A DNA stretch of 64,000 nt, taken from assembly GCA_049652745.1 (NCBI GenBank), contig JBASEY010000030.1, positions 1 through 64,000 of the forward strand, read 5' to 3'. Numbering within the stretch: position 1 is the first letter of the stretch; the number at the start of each line of letters is the position of its first letter. The translations under genes were made by a program, and so were the position numbers. Positions 44,378 to 52,549 of the stretch are shown one piece after another. The DNA comes from JBASEY01 sp049652745 (lineage in GTDB: Bacteria; CSSED10-310). The notes beneath the pieces are model-generated. The model saw nothing but the letters and a program-made list of their open reading frames with translations, had not been told where the DNA came from and did not search any database.

Positions 44378-46495
44378 TCAATCATAGGCATGCCAAAAAG
44401 CACCCAAAACGACATCTTTGCCACTAACCAATGATAATTCCCATTCATCTGGAATCATATCATCGCTGCTATCTAACACTATTTCAATCCGAAACCATTT
44501 CCGGGAGTATAATATAGCACCCCACGGCCTGTCTAATTGAAAAACATACGAATTAGTTTTATCACCTAACCGAATAAGTGCCCAATTCATTCTTTTATTG
44601 TTCTTATACAAACTGACTCTTATGGCAACAGATTGTGGATCCGATTGCACAGGTAAACCAACAAGAAAAAAACTACTTATTTTTCCATCAGTTGGTGGAT
44701 ATTCAAAGGTAATAGGTGAGTTGGTCAATGGGATTACTGAATTTTCTCCTTCAAAATCATTCTTGTTGTTAACTCGAATTCGTTGGAACCCTGGCGTCAG
44801 TTCGCCCTGAACAATTCTATGAGAATAAATATCTATGGCAGTACAATCAGAAATAACCATTAAGAAATAAAAAAGAAAGACATATACCGAGAAAAGTTGG
44901 AAACCTATCTTTTTAAATTGGATTTTTTTGCTAAACAAAAAAGATATAAAACCACAGCAAATACAAATAAATAAAAGGTGATATCCAAAAATCATTCCTG
45001 CGGATACAAATGCCTTGTTTTGGATTGATTTATAGATTTTTCCAACCATAGCAAATTTCCAAAACCAGATTTTTAATGCTGTAAAAGCATCTAAAAAGGC
45101 AGAAATGGATGGAATGGCCAACTTATAATTATTATGTTCAAATGGCCTTATCGCACCTATTAAGTGACGCAATACATTAACTTCCGGATCTTTAATCTGA
45201 TAATTAATCATAAACAGCCAAGCCCATACCACAATCGGAATACTTATTAAGATCAAGGCTGTTTTGTAGAGTTTCTTTTTACAAAGTGTGATAATCTCGG
45301 CTGTTCCTATCATGAAAAAGATCAACCAACCAGTTATTCTTCGGACAGAAAAACCCAAATTCCACCACTCACTCCACGAAGCAATAAAATAAATTTGTGA
45401 AGCCATAAGTAAACAAAGGAGAATGCCAATCCTTTTATCGCGCTTTATAAACAGAAAAAAACCGATTGTTACAGGTAACAACCATGGCATCCAATTAAAC
45501 AAACCATGATAATTTGAAAATAGCATCGGTATAATTTGAGGTTTCCAAGGATTGAAAACGTGCAAATCTGCCGTCCCCATCGACTGACGGGATATAAAGA
45601 ATGTTCCATACAATATTTTCCAATATGTCAGCTGCAATCCTATCATAATCAATAAGCCGGTTATGAAGGTGAGAAGCTGTTTCCAGATTCGGGCATATCG
45701 ACTATAGACGCGAGGTAAATAAACAGCTAATGGAAATAAAATCAAAGCGAAGGCCTGATACCGAACAATACCAGCATATCCAATTAGCATACCCCAAAGA
45801 ATGTGAACATTCAGATTTGTCATTGAGATAGAAAGGGTTTGTTGTTTGTAGATCAAAAGGAAAAAGTATATTGAGAGATTGACCAGTAAAAAATCTATGC
45901 TATGGGAAAAGGTCACATCACGGGTCAAAAATGGGATAAGGTTACTTGAGGCAAAAATGAATAGTGTGGCTCCACATGACACACCAGGTGAATACCAGAA
46001 CCTCAATATTCGATACGCCGCAACCATTCCTCCCCACCCAATAAGAAAACTCCACCAACCGAGCGCGATTATGTACGGAAGAGAAAAGCCATCTGTTGCA
46101 AAATTGGTGTTCCATCGGCTGATTCCAGAAAAAATTGTATGAGACAGCAGAATTGCAGGGTACCAGGTGAGAGCACTTCCAATTGGAAACACTACATAGC
46201 GATAGCCTCTGGTTGTAAAAGTTGGCCTAGAAACAAATCCAAGTAATTGTTTTGTTTGACCTGTTATCTGTCGTCTTGAGATATCGTTCCATCCAGGTAC
46301 CGCGTAGTAAAAGGATTCATTGTAAGTGTTTAAATCTTTGTCAATGACCAGAGATCTGGCTGGAGTTACATAAGGAATTCCATCATAACGAATAATCGGG
46401 CTGAAGAACACAAAATATGTCAAGCAAGCAAACACGCAAAAAGCTATTGCTGAATACTTATCTGTCCAACTTGTAAAATTTTCAGCAGCTTTCAT
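44378..46495 (-). CDS. Polytopic GT-C-like membrane protein, paralogue A
   Basis: A 705-residue protein with about 11-12 membrane helices and a hydrophilic, probably beta-rich C-terminal domain (about 560-705). The first external loop after helix 1 has the acidic pattern RYDGIPYVTPARSL and DKDLNTYNESF that is usual for GT-C glycosyltransferases, so transfer of a sugar from a polyprenyl carrier is plausible but not shown. It is closely related along its whole length to paralogue B at 48689-50836. It appears to be the younger, displaced copy: it lies between the R1 and R2 repeats and starts within a relic of the DUF2452 gene that precedes paralogue B. Confidence 0.75.
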   Translation of the reverse strand: MKAAENFTSWTDKYSAIAFCVFACLTYFVFFSPIIRYDGIPYVTPARSLVIDKDLNTYNESFYYAVPGWNDISRRQITGQTKQLLGFVSRPTFTTRGYRYVVFPIGSALTWYPAILLSHTIFSGISRWNTNFATDGFSLPYIIALGWWSFLIGWGGMVAAYRILRFWYSPGVSCGATLFIFASSNLIPFLTRDVTFSHSIDFLLVNLSIYFFLLIYKQQTLSISMTNLNVHILWGMLIGYAGIVRYQAFALILFPLAVYLPRVYSRYARIWKQLLTFITGLLIMIGLQLTYWKILYGTFFISRQSMGTADLHVFNPWKPQIIPMLFSNYHGLFNWMPWLLPVTIGFFLFIKRDKRIGILLCLLMASQIYFIASWSEWWNLGFSVRRITGWLIFFMIGTAEIITLCKKKLYKTALILISIPIVVWAWLFMINYQIKDPEVNVLRHLIGAIRPFEHNNYKLAIPSISAFLDAFTALKIWFWKFAMVGKIYKSIQNKAFVSAGMIFGYHLLFICICCGFISFLFSKKIQFKKIGFQLFSVYVFLFYFLMVISDCTAIDIYSHRIVQGELTPGFQRIRVNNKNDFEGENSVIPLTNSPITFEYPPTDGKISSFFLVGLPVQSDPQSVAIRVSLYKNNKRMNWALIRLGDKTNSYVFQLDRPWGAILYSRKWFRIEIVLDSSDDMIPDEWELSLVSGKDVVLGAFWHAYD

Positions 46496-46532
46496 TATCT
46501 AAATATATCCAAGAATTCTTATCATTTAGTCT
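46482..46532 (-). pseudogene. Relic of the 3' end of a DUF2452-type gene
   Basis: On the minus strand, just before and overlapping the start of paralogue A, one frame reads RLNDKNSWIYLDNESC then stop. This parallels the C-terminus RLNDDSSWTHLEE of the DUF2452 protein that precedes paralogue B, and the nucleotide alignment continues into the GT genes (GCTGCTGAAAAT versus ACTGCTGAGAAT). It is short, so the call depends on the syntenic position. Confidence 0.5.
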
Positions 46533-46871
46533 AGAGTTACGTTGAGCTTTTAAATCTACCGGAACATAATTTTCTGCTGAATGCTTCATAACAGAAACTT
46601 AATAGTTCTTTACCTATCCAATCAATATATCTTATCTAATCGATCTATCCAGATAAACACGGGTCAGATTTGGGTAATTTTTGTATAAATTCACGTGTGA
46701 TCTGCATTCGATTAACCCCCCGCCATCCAAGGCATTGCCGGATTATAAAAGCTTTAGTTTTTAAGGGTCAAATAATTTGCTTGAAATCATGAAGGAAATA
46801 TCTGTCATTATGCTTCTTTTTTTTTAACATTTAGGATAATATCCCAAATTGTTTCCATTCTGGAGGTGTCT
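46496..46871. other. Intergenic region holding repeat R2
   Basis: About 375 bases between paralogue A and the beta-barrel gene. Beyond the DUF2452 relic and R2 it is AT-rich without a recognisable gene. R2 opens a 20-codon truncated add reading frame (ATG at 46707) that ends at a TAG near 46645. Confidence 0.5.
46667..46776. repeat. 110-bp direct repeat, copy R2
   Basis: Second copy of the add start region, in the same orientation as R1, 2.36 kb away. It lies about 170 bases upstream of paralogue A on the minus strand and could supply that gene with a copy of the add promoter. Confidence 0.93.
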
Positions 46872-47411
46872 ATGATTAAGCGGTTTTTGATTTTTTCCTT
46901 TTCTTTATTCCTGACCACGTCTATCGTCCAGGGTTATGAATGGTATTTTTCTTTTGAAGCAGGTCATTGCCTTCCTCTGAATTCATTTGATGCCCTTGTC
47001 AATGACGACCTAGTCTATGGCCTCAGCGTTGATTATATGCCGAATTTTATCCCTGGTGTTCGTGTTGTCTATAATCATCAGAAATTCCCGGTCAATACCG
47101 AAAAATTGGGTAGTTCGATAAAAATTGATTCGTTGGGTGTCTGGGCGGTCATGGATTATTCTTTTCCAGAATATTTCAGGTTTTTTGGGGTGGTCGGCCC
47201 TTCATATTTTTCTTCTCAGGGCACTCAAAAAATGAATGATTGGAGCCGTTCCAGTGTAATTGGTTGGAGCGCTGGTGCGGGGTTCGACTTTGAACCAATT
47301 CCTGGATGGGGCTTTCGTTTCCAGTCTGTGTATAGCTCCGCCAATTTCGGTCGCGGATCTTCTCGTGCAAGCTGGGTTAACTCAACCATCGGCATGAGTT
47401 TTAGATTCTAA
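46872..47411 (+). CDS. Outer-membrane beta-barrel protein, unknown
   Basis: A 179-residue exported protein: signal peptide to about residue 21 (SIVQG-YEW), then a chain of amphipathic beta strands with many aromatic and Gly residues, ending in NSTIGMSFRF with a C-terminal Phe, as in small OmpW/OmpA-type barrels. It probably forms an eight-stranded barrel in the outer membrane; no family is recognised. ATG 46872 is preceded by TGGAGG at five bases. It is 36 bases upstream of the aminopeptidase gene. Confidence 0.75.
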   Translation: MIKRFLIFSFSLFLTTSIVQGYEWYFSFEAGHCLPLNSFDALVNDDLVYGLSVDYMPNFIPGVRVVYNHQKFPVNTEKLGSSIKIDSLGVWAVMDYSFPEYFRFFGVVGPSYFSSQGTQKMNDWSRSSVIGWSAGAGFDFEPIPGWGFRFQSVYSSANFGRGSSRASWVNSTIGMSFRF

Positions 47412-47447
47412 TCCTCGCAAACATATTACCTGAAACAAAATCCAATC

Positions 47448-48698
47448 ATGAACTCCATTAATGAATTTTTCGAAGCAAACAGACAAAAATTACTGAATAT
47501 TCTCCCAGATAAAAGTGTTGCTCTGCTATTTGCAGCTACCCTGAAAACAAGAAGTTGGGATTCGCATTACCCTTTTTGTCAAGACAAGAATTTTTATTAT
47601 TTGACCGGATACAAAAATCATTCTTCTGCGGTTTTAATCAAAAAAATCGGCTCCGCTGTTTCAACAGTTCTATTTGTCGTAAAACAGACCCCATCTCAAA
47701 TCCACTGGTCAGGTTATCTTCCAACGATTGAAGAAGCTTCGACAATCACTGGTATCCAAACGGTTAAACCGTTAGACACCTTGAATACACACCTTACAGC
47801 TTCGCTTAAATATGCTGACCACTTGTATTTGGATTTTCACCCGATCAATCCCAATGAACCTTTGACTCCCGAGTTGCAATTTGCCGACATGATGCGCCTT
47901 AGGCATCCACACATCACAATCCATCCCATTCATAATCTTATGGCTCAATTACGGGAAATCAAATCTTCTGAAGAAGTCGCCAGAATATCAAGCGCTATAG
48001 AACTCACACACAAGGGTATAGAACAAGTGCTCCGCTATATTCGTCCCGGCGTTCCCGAATATGAACTAGAGGCCCATTTCAATTTCGAACTTCATAGGAG
48101 CGGAACTAATCCTGCCTTTTCCGGCATTATCGCTTCCGGTAAAAACGCGACTGTTCTCCATTACAATGCAATGAAAGACGTTCTGAAACCTGATGAACTC
48201 ATCTTACTGGATCTGGGAGCTGAGTATAAACACTATTCCGCTGATATCAGCCGCACTTTCCCCATAAACGGAAAATTCTCCAGTAAACAACGAGACATCT
48301 ACTCTGTTGTTTTAGAAGCAAATAACAAAACGATCGAAGCCGTTACACCCGGTATTGCACTAATAGATTTGAATAAGATCACTCAAAAGGCGCTTGCAGA
48401 GGGCTTAAAAACACTAGGCTTGATAGATGATCTTTCCGACATCTCAAAATTCTATACACATGGCGTATCCCATTCGCTAGGGCTGGATACGCACGATATT
48501 GTTTCAGGAATTTACGAAGACCTCAGGCCCGGTATGGTTATCACTATCGAACCGGGTCTTTACTTTCCTGATGATGGCTTAGGTGTCCGCATCGAAGATG
48601 ACATCCTTGTGACTGAATCAGGCTATCGCAACCTTTCAATTGACATACCGAAAGAAATCACTTCCATCGAAAATTGGATGTCATCCCTTCACTCATAA
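47448..48698 (+). CDS. pepP: Xaa-Pro aminopeptidase (M24 family)
   Basis: A 416-residue enzyme of the aminopeptidase P type. The N-terminal creatinase-like domain has FYYLTGYKNHSSAVLI. The C-terminal pita-bread domain has all metal ligands: LLDLGAEYKHYSADISRTFP (two Asp), THGVSHSLGLDTHD (His), TIEPGLYFP (Glu) and VRIEDDILVTE (Glu). It removes N-terminal residues preceding proline in the cytoplasm. The 3' end overlaps the convergent paralogue B gene by 10 bases. Confidence 0.93.
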   Translation: MNSINEFFEANRQKLLNILPDKSVALLFAATLKTRSWDSHYPFCQDKNFYYLTGYKNHSSAVLIKKIGSAVSTVLFVVKQTPSQIHWSGYLPTIEEASTITGIQTVKPLDTLNTHLTASLKYADHLYLDFHPINPNEPLTPELQFADMMRLRHPHITIHPIHNLMAQLREIKSSEEVARISSAIELTHKGIEQVLRYIRPGVPEYELEAHFNFELHRSGTNPAFSGIIASGKNATVLHYNAMKDVLKPDELILLDLGAEYKHYSADISRTFPINGKFSSKQRDIYSVVLEANNKTIEAVTPGIALIDLNKITQKALAEGLKTLGLIDDLSDISKFYTHGVSHSLGLDTHDIVSGIYEDLRPGMVITIEPGLYFPDDGLGVRIEDDILVTESGYRNLSIDIPKEITSIENWMSSLHS

Positions 48699-50836
48699 GA
48701 ATGCCAAAAAGCGCCTATGACAACCCCTTCCCCTCTCACCAGCGATAATTCACATGCATCCGGTATAGAGCCATCGTCTATATCGAGCTTCATTTCGATC
48801 CGAAACCACCTATAAAGATACTCTATATCGCCCCATGGCTTGTGCAATTCAAAAACACGTTCGTCAGTTTCATCGTCTAACCGAAAATGCATCCAGCATG
48901 TTTTTTTATCATTCTTGACTAAAGTGACGTCTACGACTGCGGACTTCGGATCCGAACAAGCCGGTAATCCTATCAGGCAATAGCCGGTTGCCTTTTCACC
49001 TTTTGATGGATATTCAAATTTAATGGGTGAATGGGTCAGCGAAAGGATGGAATTTTCCCCTTCGAAACCGGATGCATTATGGATTCGTATCCGCTGAAAA
49101 CCAGATGCCACTTCGCCTTTGACGATTCTTTGAGCTTCGATATCTTCAGCTGAACAATCTGAAATGATCATCAAAGCATAAAAGAGAATGATGTAGGCTG
49201 AAAATAGTTTCAGAGACAACTTTTTTGTCGGTGTTTTCTTGCTGAATAAAAGCATTATGAATCCACAGCAGAAGCTGACAAACAACAGGTTGTATATCAG
49301 TATCGTTCCTGCTGATAAATATGCTTGATTTTGGATCGATTTAAAGAGTTCTCCTATCAAAGCATATTTGAAAAACCAGATTTTCAAGCTTTTGAAAGCA
49401 TTTGTAAAGACGGATAAGGTCGGGATGATCGGCTTGAAATTATCATGCACAAACGGCGTAGCATCACCTATCAAATTATGTAATATATTTACTTCCGGTT
49501 CTTGTATTTGGTAATTGATCAAAAACAACCACGCCCATGCCACGATGGGAATACTCAAAAAGAACAGGGATGTTTTCAGGAATTTCTTTTTACAAAACGC
49601 GATGATTTCTGCCGTTCCAATCATAAATACAATTAACCAGCCAGTTATTCTACGGACGGAAAAGCCCAAATTCCACCATTCGCTTCGCGACGATATATAA
49701 TAAAATTGCGACGCTATGAGAAGATTAAACAAAACTGCAATCTTTTTATCGCGTTTGATGAACAGGAAAAATCCGATGGTTACCGGTAACAGCCAAGGCA
49801 TCCAATTGTACACCCCATGAAATCTTGAAAACAACATCGGTAAGATTTGTGGTTTCAAAGGATTGAAAGAGGCTAGGTTTCCTGTACCCATTGTCTGCGT
49901 GGATATTAAGCAGGTTCCATATAATATCTTCCAATACAAGAGTTGCAATCCTGTTGTGAAGAGGAATCCGGATAGAAAACAAGCAGGTTGTTTCCAAGAA
50001 TGTGGTGATCGCCTATTGTTTTTGGACAGATAAACCACCAACGGAAGTAATAGCAGAACCACATCTTGATATCGAACTATGCAGGCGTATCCGATAAGCA
50101 TACCCCAAAGAACATGGGTATTTAGATTTGTCATTGAGATAAGAGGGGTTGAGTTTTTGTAAATCCGAAGAAAAACGAGTATGGAAAGATTGACCAGTAA
50201 AAAGTCCACGCTATGAGAAAAAGTCACATCACGGGTTAAAAATGGGATGATATTACTTGATGCATAGATGAACAATGTGGATCCACATGACAGCCCAGGC
50301 GAATACCAAAATCGCATTATTCGGTATGCTGCTACCATCCCTCCCCATCCGATAAGGAAACTCCACCATCCAAGAGCAATTATATAGGGAAGAGAAAAAC
50401 CATCCGCAGAAAAGCTGCTATTCCATCTACTGATTCCGGACCAAATTGTATGAGATGCTATGATTGCGGGGAACCAGGTTAAAGCGTTTCCGATGGGGAA
50501 AACAACATATCGATATCCTCGGGTAGTATAGGGAGAAGCAAAAACGTACCCGATCAACTGATTGTTATAACCTTTTATCTGTCGGTTAAGGATATCATTC
50601 CATCCAGGTATAGAATAGTAGAATGATTCGTTGTATGTATTCAAATCTTGGTCGAAGACCAATGAACGAGCCGGAGACACATAAGGAATTCCGTCATAAC
50701 GAAGAATCGGGCTGAAAAACACAAAATAAGTCAAACAGGCAAACACACAAAATGCCACGGCTGAATGTTTCTCAGTCCAACATCTATTATTCTCAGCAGT
50801 CCTATTCTTCCAGATGCGTCCAGGAACTGTCATCAT
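48689..50836 (-). CDS. Polytopic GT-C-like membrane protein, paralogue B
   Basis: A 715-residue protein with the same layout as paralogue A: helix 1, the RYDGIPYVSPARSL and DQDLNTYNESF loop, about 11 further helices, then a C-terminal extracytoplasmic domain ending GVVIGAFWHSYE. It has about 12 extra N-terminal residues relative to A. The start overlaps the 3' end of the DUF2452 gene by about 35 bases, so the two are probably translationally coupled. It is likely the ancestral copy, because its intact upstream neighbour is the gene whose relic precedes A. A glycosyltransferase role is inferred from topology and the acidic loop only. Confidence 0.75.
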   Translation of the reverse strand: MMTVPGRIWKNRTAENNRCWTEKHSAVAFCVFACLTYFVFFSPILRYDGIPYVSPARSLVFDQDLNTYNESFYYSIPGWNDILNRQIKGYNNQLIGYVFASPYTTRGYRYVVFPIGNALTWFPAIIASHTIWSGISRWNSSFSADGFSLPYIIALGWWSFLIGWGGMVAAYRIMRFWYSPGLSCGSTLFIYASSNIIPFLTRDVTFSHSVDFLLVNLSILVFLRIYKNSTPLISMTNLNTHVLWGMLIGYACIVRYQDVVLLLLPLVVYLSKNNRRSPHSWKQPACFLSGFLFTTGLQLLYWKILYGTCLISTQTMGTGNLASFNPLKPQILPMLFSRFHGVYNWMPWLLPVTIGFFLFIKRDKKIAVLFNLLIASQFYYISSRSEWWNLGFSVRRITGWLIVFMIGTAEIIAFCKKKFLKTSLFFLSIPIVAWAWLFLINYQIQEPEVNILHNLIGDATPFVHDNFKPIIPTLSVFTNAFKSLKIWFFKYALIGELFKSIQNQAYLSAGTILIYNLLFVSFCCGFIMLLFSKKTPTKKLSLKLFSAYIILFYALMIISDCSAEDIEAQRIVKGEVASGFQRIRIHNASGFEGENSILSLTHSPIKFEYPSKGEKATGYCLIGLPACSDPKSAVVDVTLVKNDKKTCWMHFRLDDETDERVFELHKPWGDIEYLYRWFRIEMKLDIDDGSIPDACELSLVRGEGVVIGAFWHSYE

Positions 50837-51251
50837 TCAATCTATAGGCTCCCAGATAACGGGCTTCGGAATCCGCCCGCGCATATTCTTCGGGTTCGAG
50901 TATGGAAAAAAACTCCTCACTGTTTTTTCCTCTGTATAAATAATATACCTTTCCGCGATTCTTTTTGCAAAACATGCGAACAGAATGTAACCGTAAGTCT
51001 TCTCTGGCTTTTTCCACAATAGATCGGGCCTGCCTGACAAGGTCATTATGTATTTGGTCCAACAATTCAAGTTTTTGAATGGCCGGTCCTTTAATCTCCC
51101 GAATATTTTCACTGATATCAATATCGGATTCACCATCGATATATCTTTCCAAAGAGCGAAACGGAGAGTGTCTGAACCGAGTTGGGAAGATGGACTCCTT
51201 TTTTTCCAAGGCAATTTCATTCTGATTGATATCCGTTTTTTTGTCATCCAT
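50802..51251 (-). CDS. DUF2452-type protein
   Basis: A 149-residue soluble protein. The C-terminal two-thirds fit the DUF2452 pattern as I remember it: KLELLDQIHNDLVRQARSIV, AREDLRLHSV, GKVYYLYRGKN, FFSILEPEEYA and LGAYRLNDDSSWTHLE. The family has no known function. ATG 51251 is chosen because it follows the glgC stop by five bases; a longer frame to 51326 would lie inside glgC. No clear ribosome site, suggesting translational coupling to glgC. It also overlaps the start of paralogue B. Confidence 0.65.
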   Translation of the reverse strand: MDDKKTDINQNEIALEKKESIFPTRFRHSPFRSLERYIDGESDIDISENIREIKGPAIQKLELLDQIHNDLVRQARSIVEKAREDLRLHSVRMFCKKNRGKVYYLYRGKNSEEFFSILEPEEYARADSEARYLGAYRLNDDSSWTHLEE

Positions 51252-51256
51252 CGTTT

Positions 51257-52549
51257 TCAATCCAATGAATCTTTTTCGGTTTTGGAAGAAATCGTTTCGC
51301 CGGCTTGTAAGATATTGGTTGCCCAATCACTTACTTTTATATCCGGATATACTAAACAATTTCCTTTCATTTTGCTATCGGCAGGCACCACACTTCGAGT
51401 TCCCAGTAATGTAATACCGTTATAAAGATGGTTTGGGAACATGGTGTTGGGCGAATCCGCTTCCGAGGGTATCAATTCCGATCTTTCACCGATGGTCGCG
51501 TATTTGTCGGCTATTACGCGAAAAACCCGACAATTTTTCTTAACGATCACGTCGTCTAAGAGCACAGAATCCACGACTTCGGCCCCTTTTTCGACGATAA
51601 CACCTGGTGATAAAATTGAATGATGCACTCGACCATTGATTTGGCATCCTTGAGAGATGAATGAGTTTGTAACTTGGGAGCATTTCGAGAATCGGGCCGG
51701 CGGTTGAAGACTCAAGCCCGTTGCTTCCATGTTTGTTCTGATATTCCAACGGTGCAGGTCAATCCTTTTTTCTTCGGAACAGAGAAGGTCCATTGAACTA
51801 TCCCAGTATGACTCCAATGTGCCGACATCTCTCCAATAACCTTTAAAAGGAAAAGCAAAAACACCACCTTGTGAAACCAGCCTTGGAACCAAATCCGCCC
51901 CGATATCAGTTTTACCTCCGGCAACCAAGAAAGACATCTGTTCAAGAACAACATCTCTATCGGCGACATAGATACCCATCGAGCCCAGATTACCTTTCGG
52001 GCAAAGCGGTTTCTCCTGAAATTCCAAGACACGGTTCTTGGCGTCGATTACAGCAATACCGAAACGTGAAGCTTCACTCGGCAACACCGGCATTGTAGCG
52101 ATTGTAAACCTCGCTTTATTTTCCCGATGAAATTGGATTAAAGGGCCATAATCCATTTGATAGATATGATCACCCGATAAAATAAGTATGTCTTTTTCAC
52201 CACCTCGATCAATAAAGTCTTTATTAACCGCAATAGCGTGAGCTGTTCCTTTGTACCAGTCTTTGGCTGTCGCGCCTTGAGCGGGCGGAAGTATTCGACA
52301 CTCACGAGTTCTGGCAGACATATCCCAGGATATCCCGGTCCCAATATGTCCCATCAAAGACAAAGGTAGATATTGCGTCAGGACTCCAATCCGCATAATA
52401 CCCGAATTCATCGCGTTGGACAAAGTAAAGTCTATCAGACGGTAAATGCCGCCAAAAGGCACTGCCGGCTTTGCCCTGTGCCAAGCAAGTGCATTCAGCC
52501 TTGTCCCTCTACCTCCAGCGAGTATCATGCATACCGGAGGCTTTACCAT
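51257..52549 (-). CDS. glgC: Glucose-1-phosphate adenylyltransferase (catalytic type)
   Basis: A 430-residue ADP-glucose pyrophosphorylase making ADP-glucose for glycogen. The nucleotide loop is intact: LAGGRGTRLNALAWHRAKP, with PAVPFGG, WYKGTAHAI, LSGDHIYQMDY and FQEKP, then a C-terminal beta-helix. ATG 52549 with GGAGG four bases upstream is preferred to a GTG three bases earlier. It directly follows a paralogous gene (stop and start share one base, TGATG). Confidence 0.95.
   Translation of the reverse strand: MVKPPVCMILAGGRGTRLNALAWHRAKPAVPFGGIYRLIDFTLSNAMNSGIMRIGVLTQYLPLSLMGHIGTGISWDMSARTRECRILPPAQGATAKDWYKGTAHAIAVNKDFIDRGGEKDILILSGDHIYQMDYGPLIQFHRENKARFTIATMPVLPSEASRFGIAVIDAKNRVLEFQEKPLCPKGNLGSMGIYVADRDVVLEQMSFLVAGGKTDIGADLVPRLVSQGGVFAFPFKGYWRDVGTLESYWDSSMDLLCSEEKRIDLHRWNIRTNMEATGLSLQPPARFSKCSQVTNSFISQGCQINGRVHHSILSPGVIVEKGAEVVDSVLLDDVIVKKNCRVFRVIADKYATIGERSELIPSEADSPNTMFPNHLYNGITLLGTRSVVPADSKMKGNCLVYPDIKVSDWATNILQAGETISSKTEKDSLD

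Noticed and set aside
46645..46707. Short reading frame from the add start codon in R2
   Set aside because: It is a duplicated gene beginning that stops after 20 codons; probably not a functional peptide.
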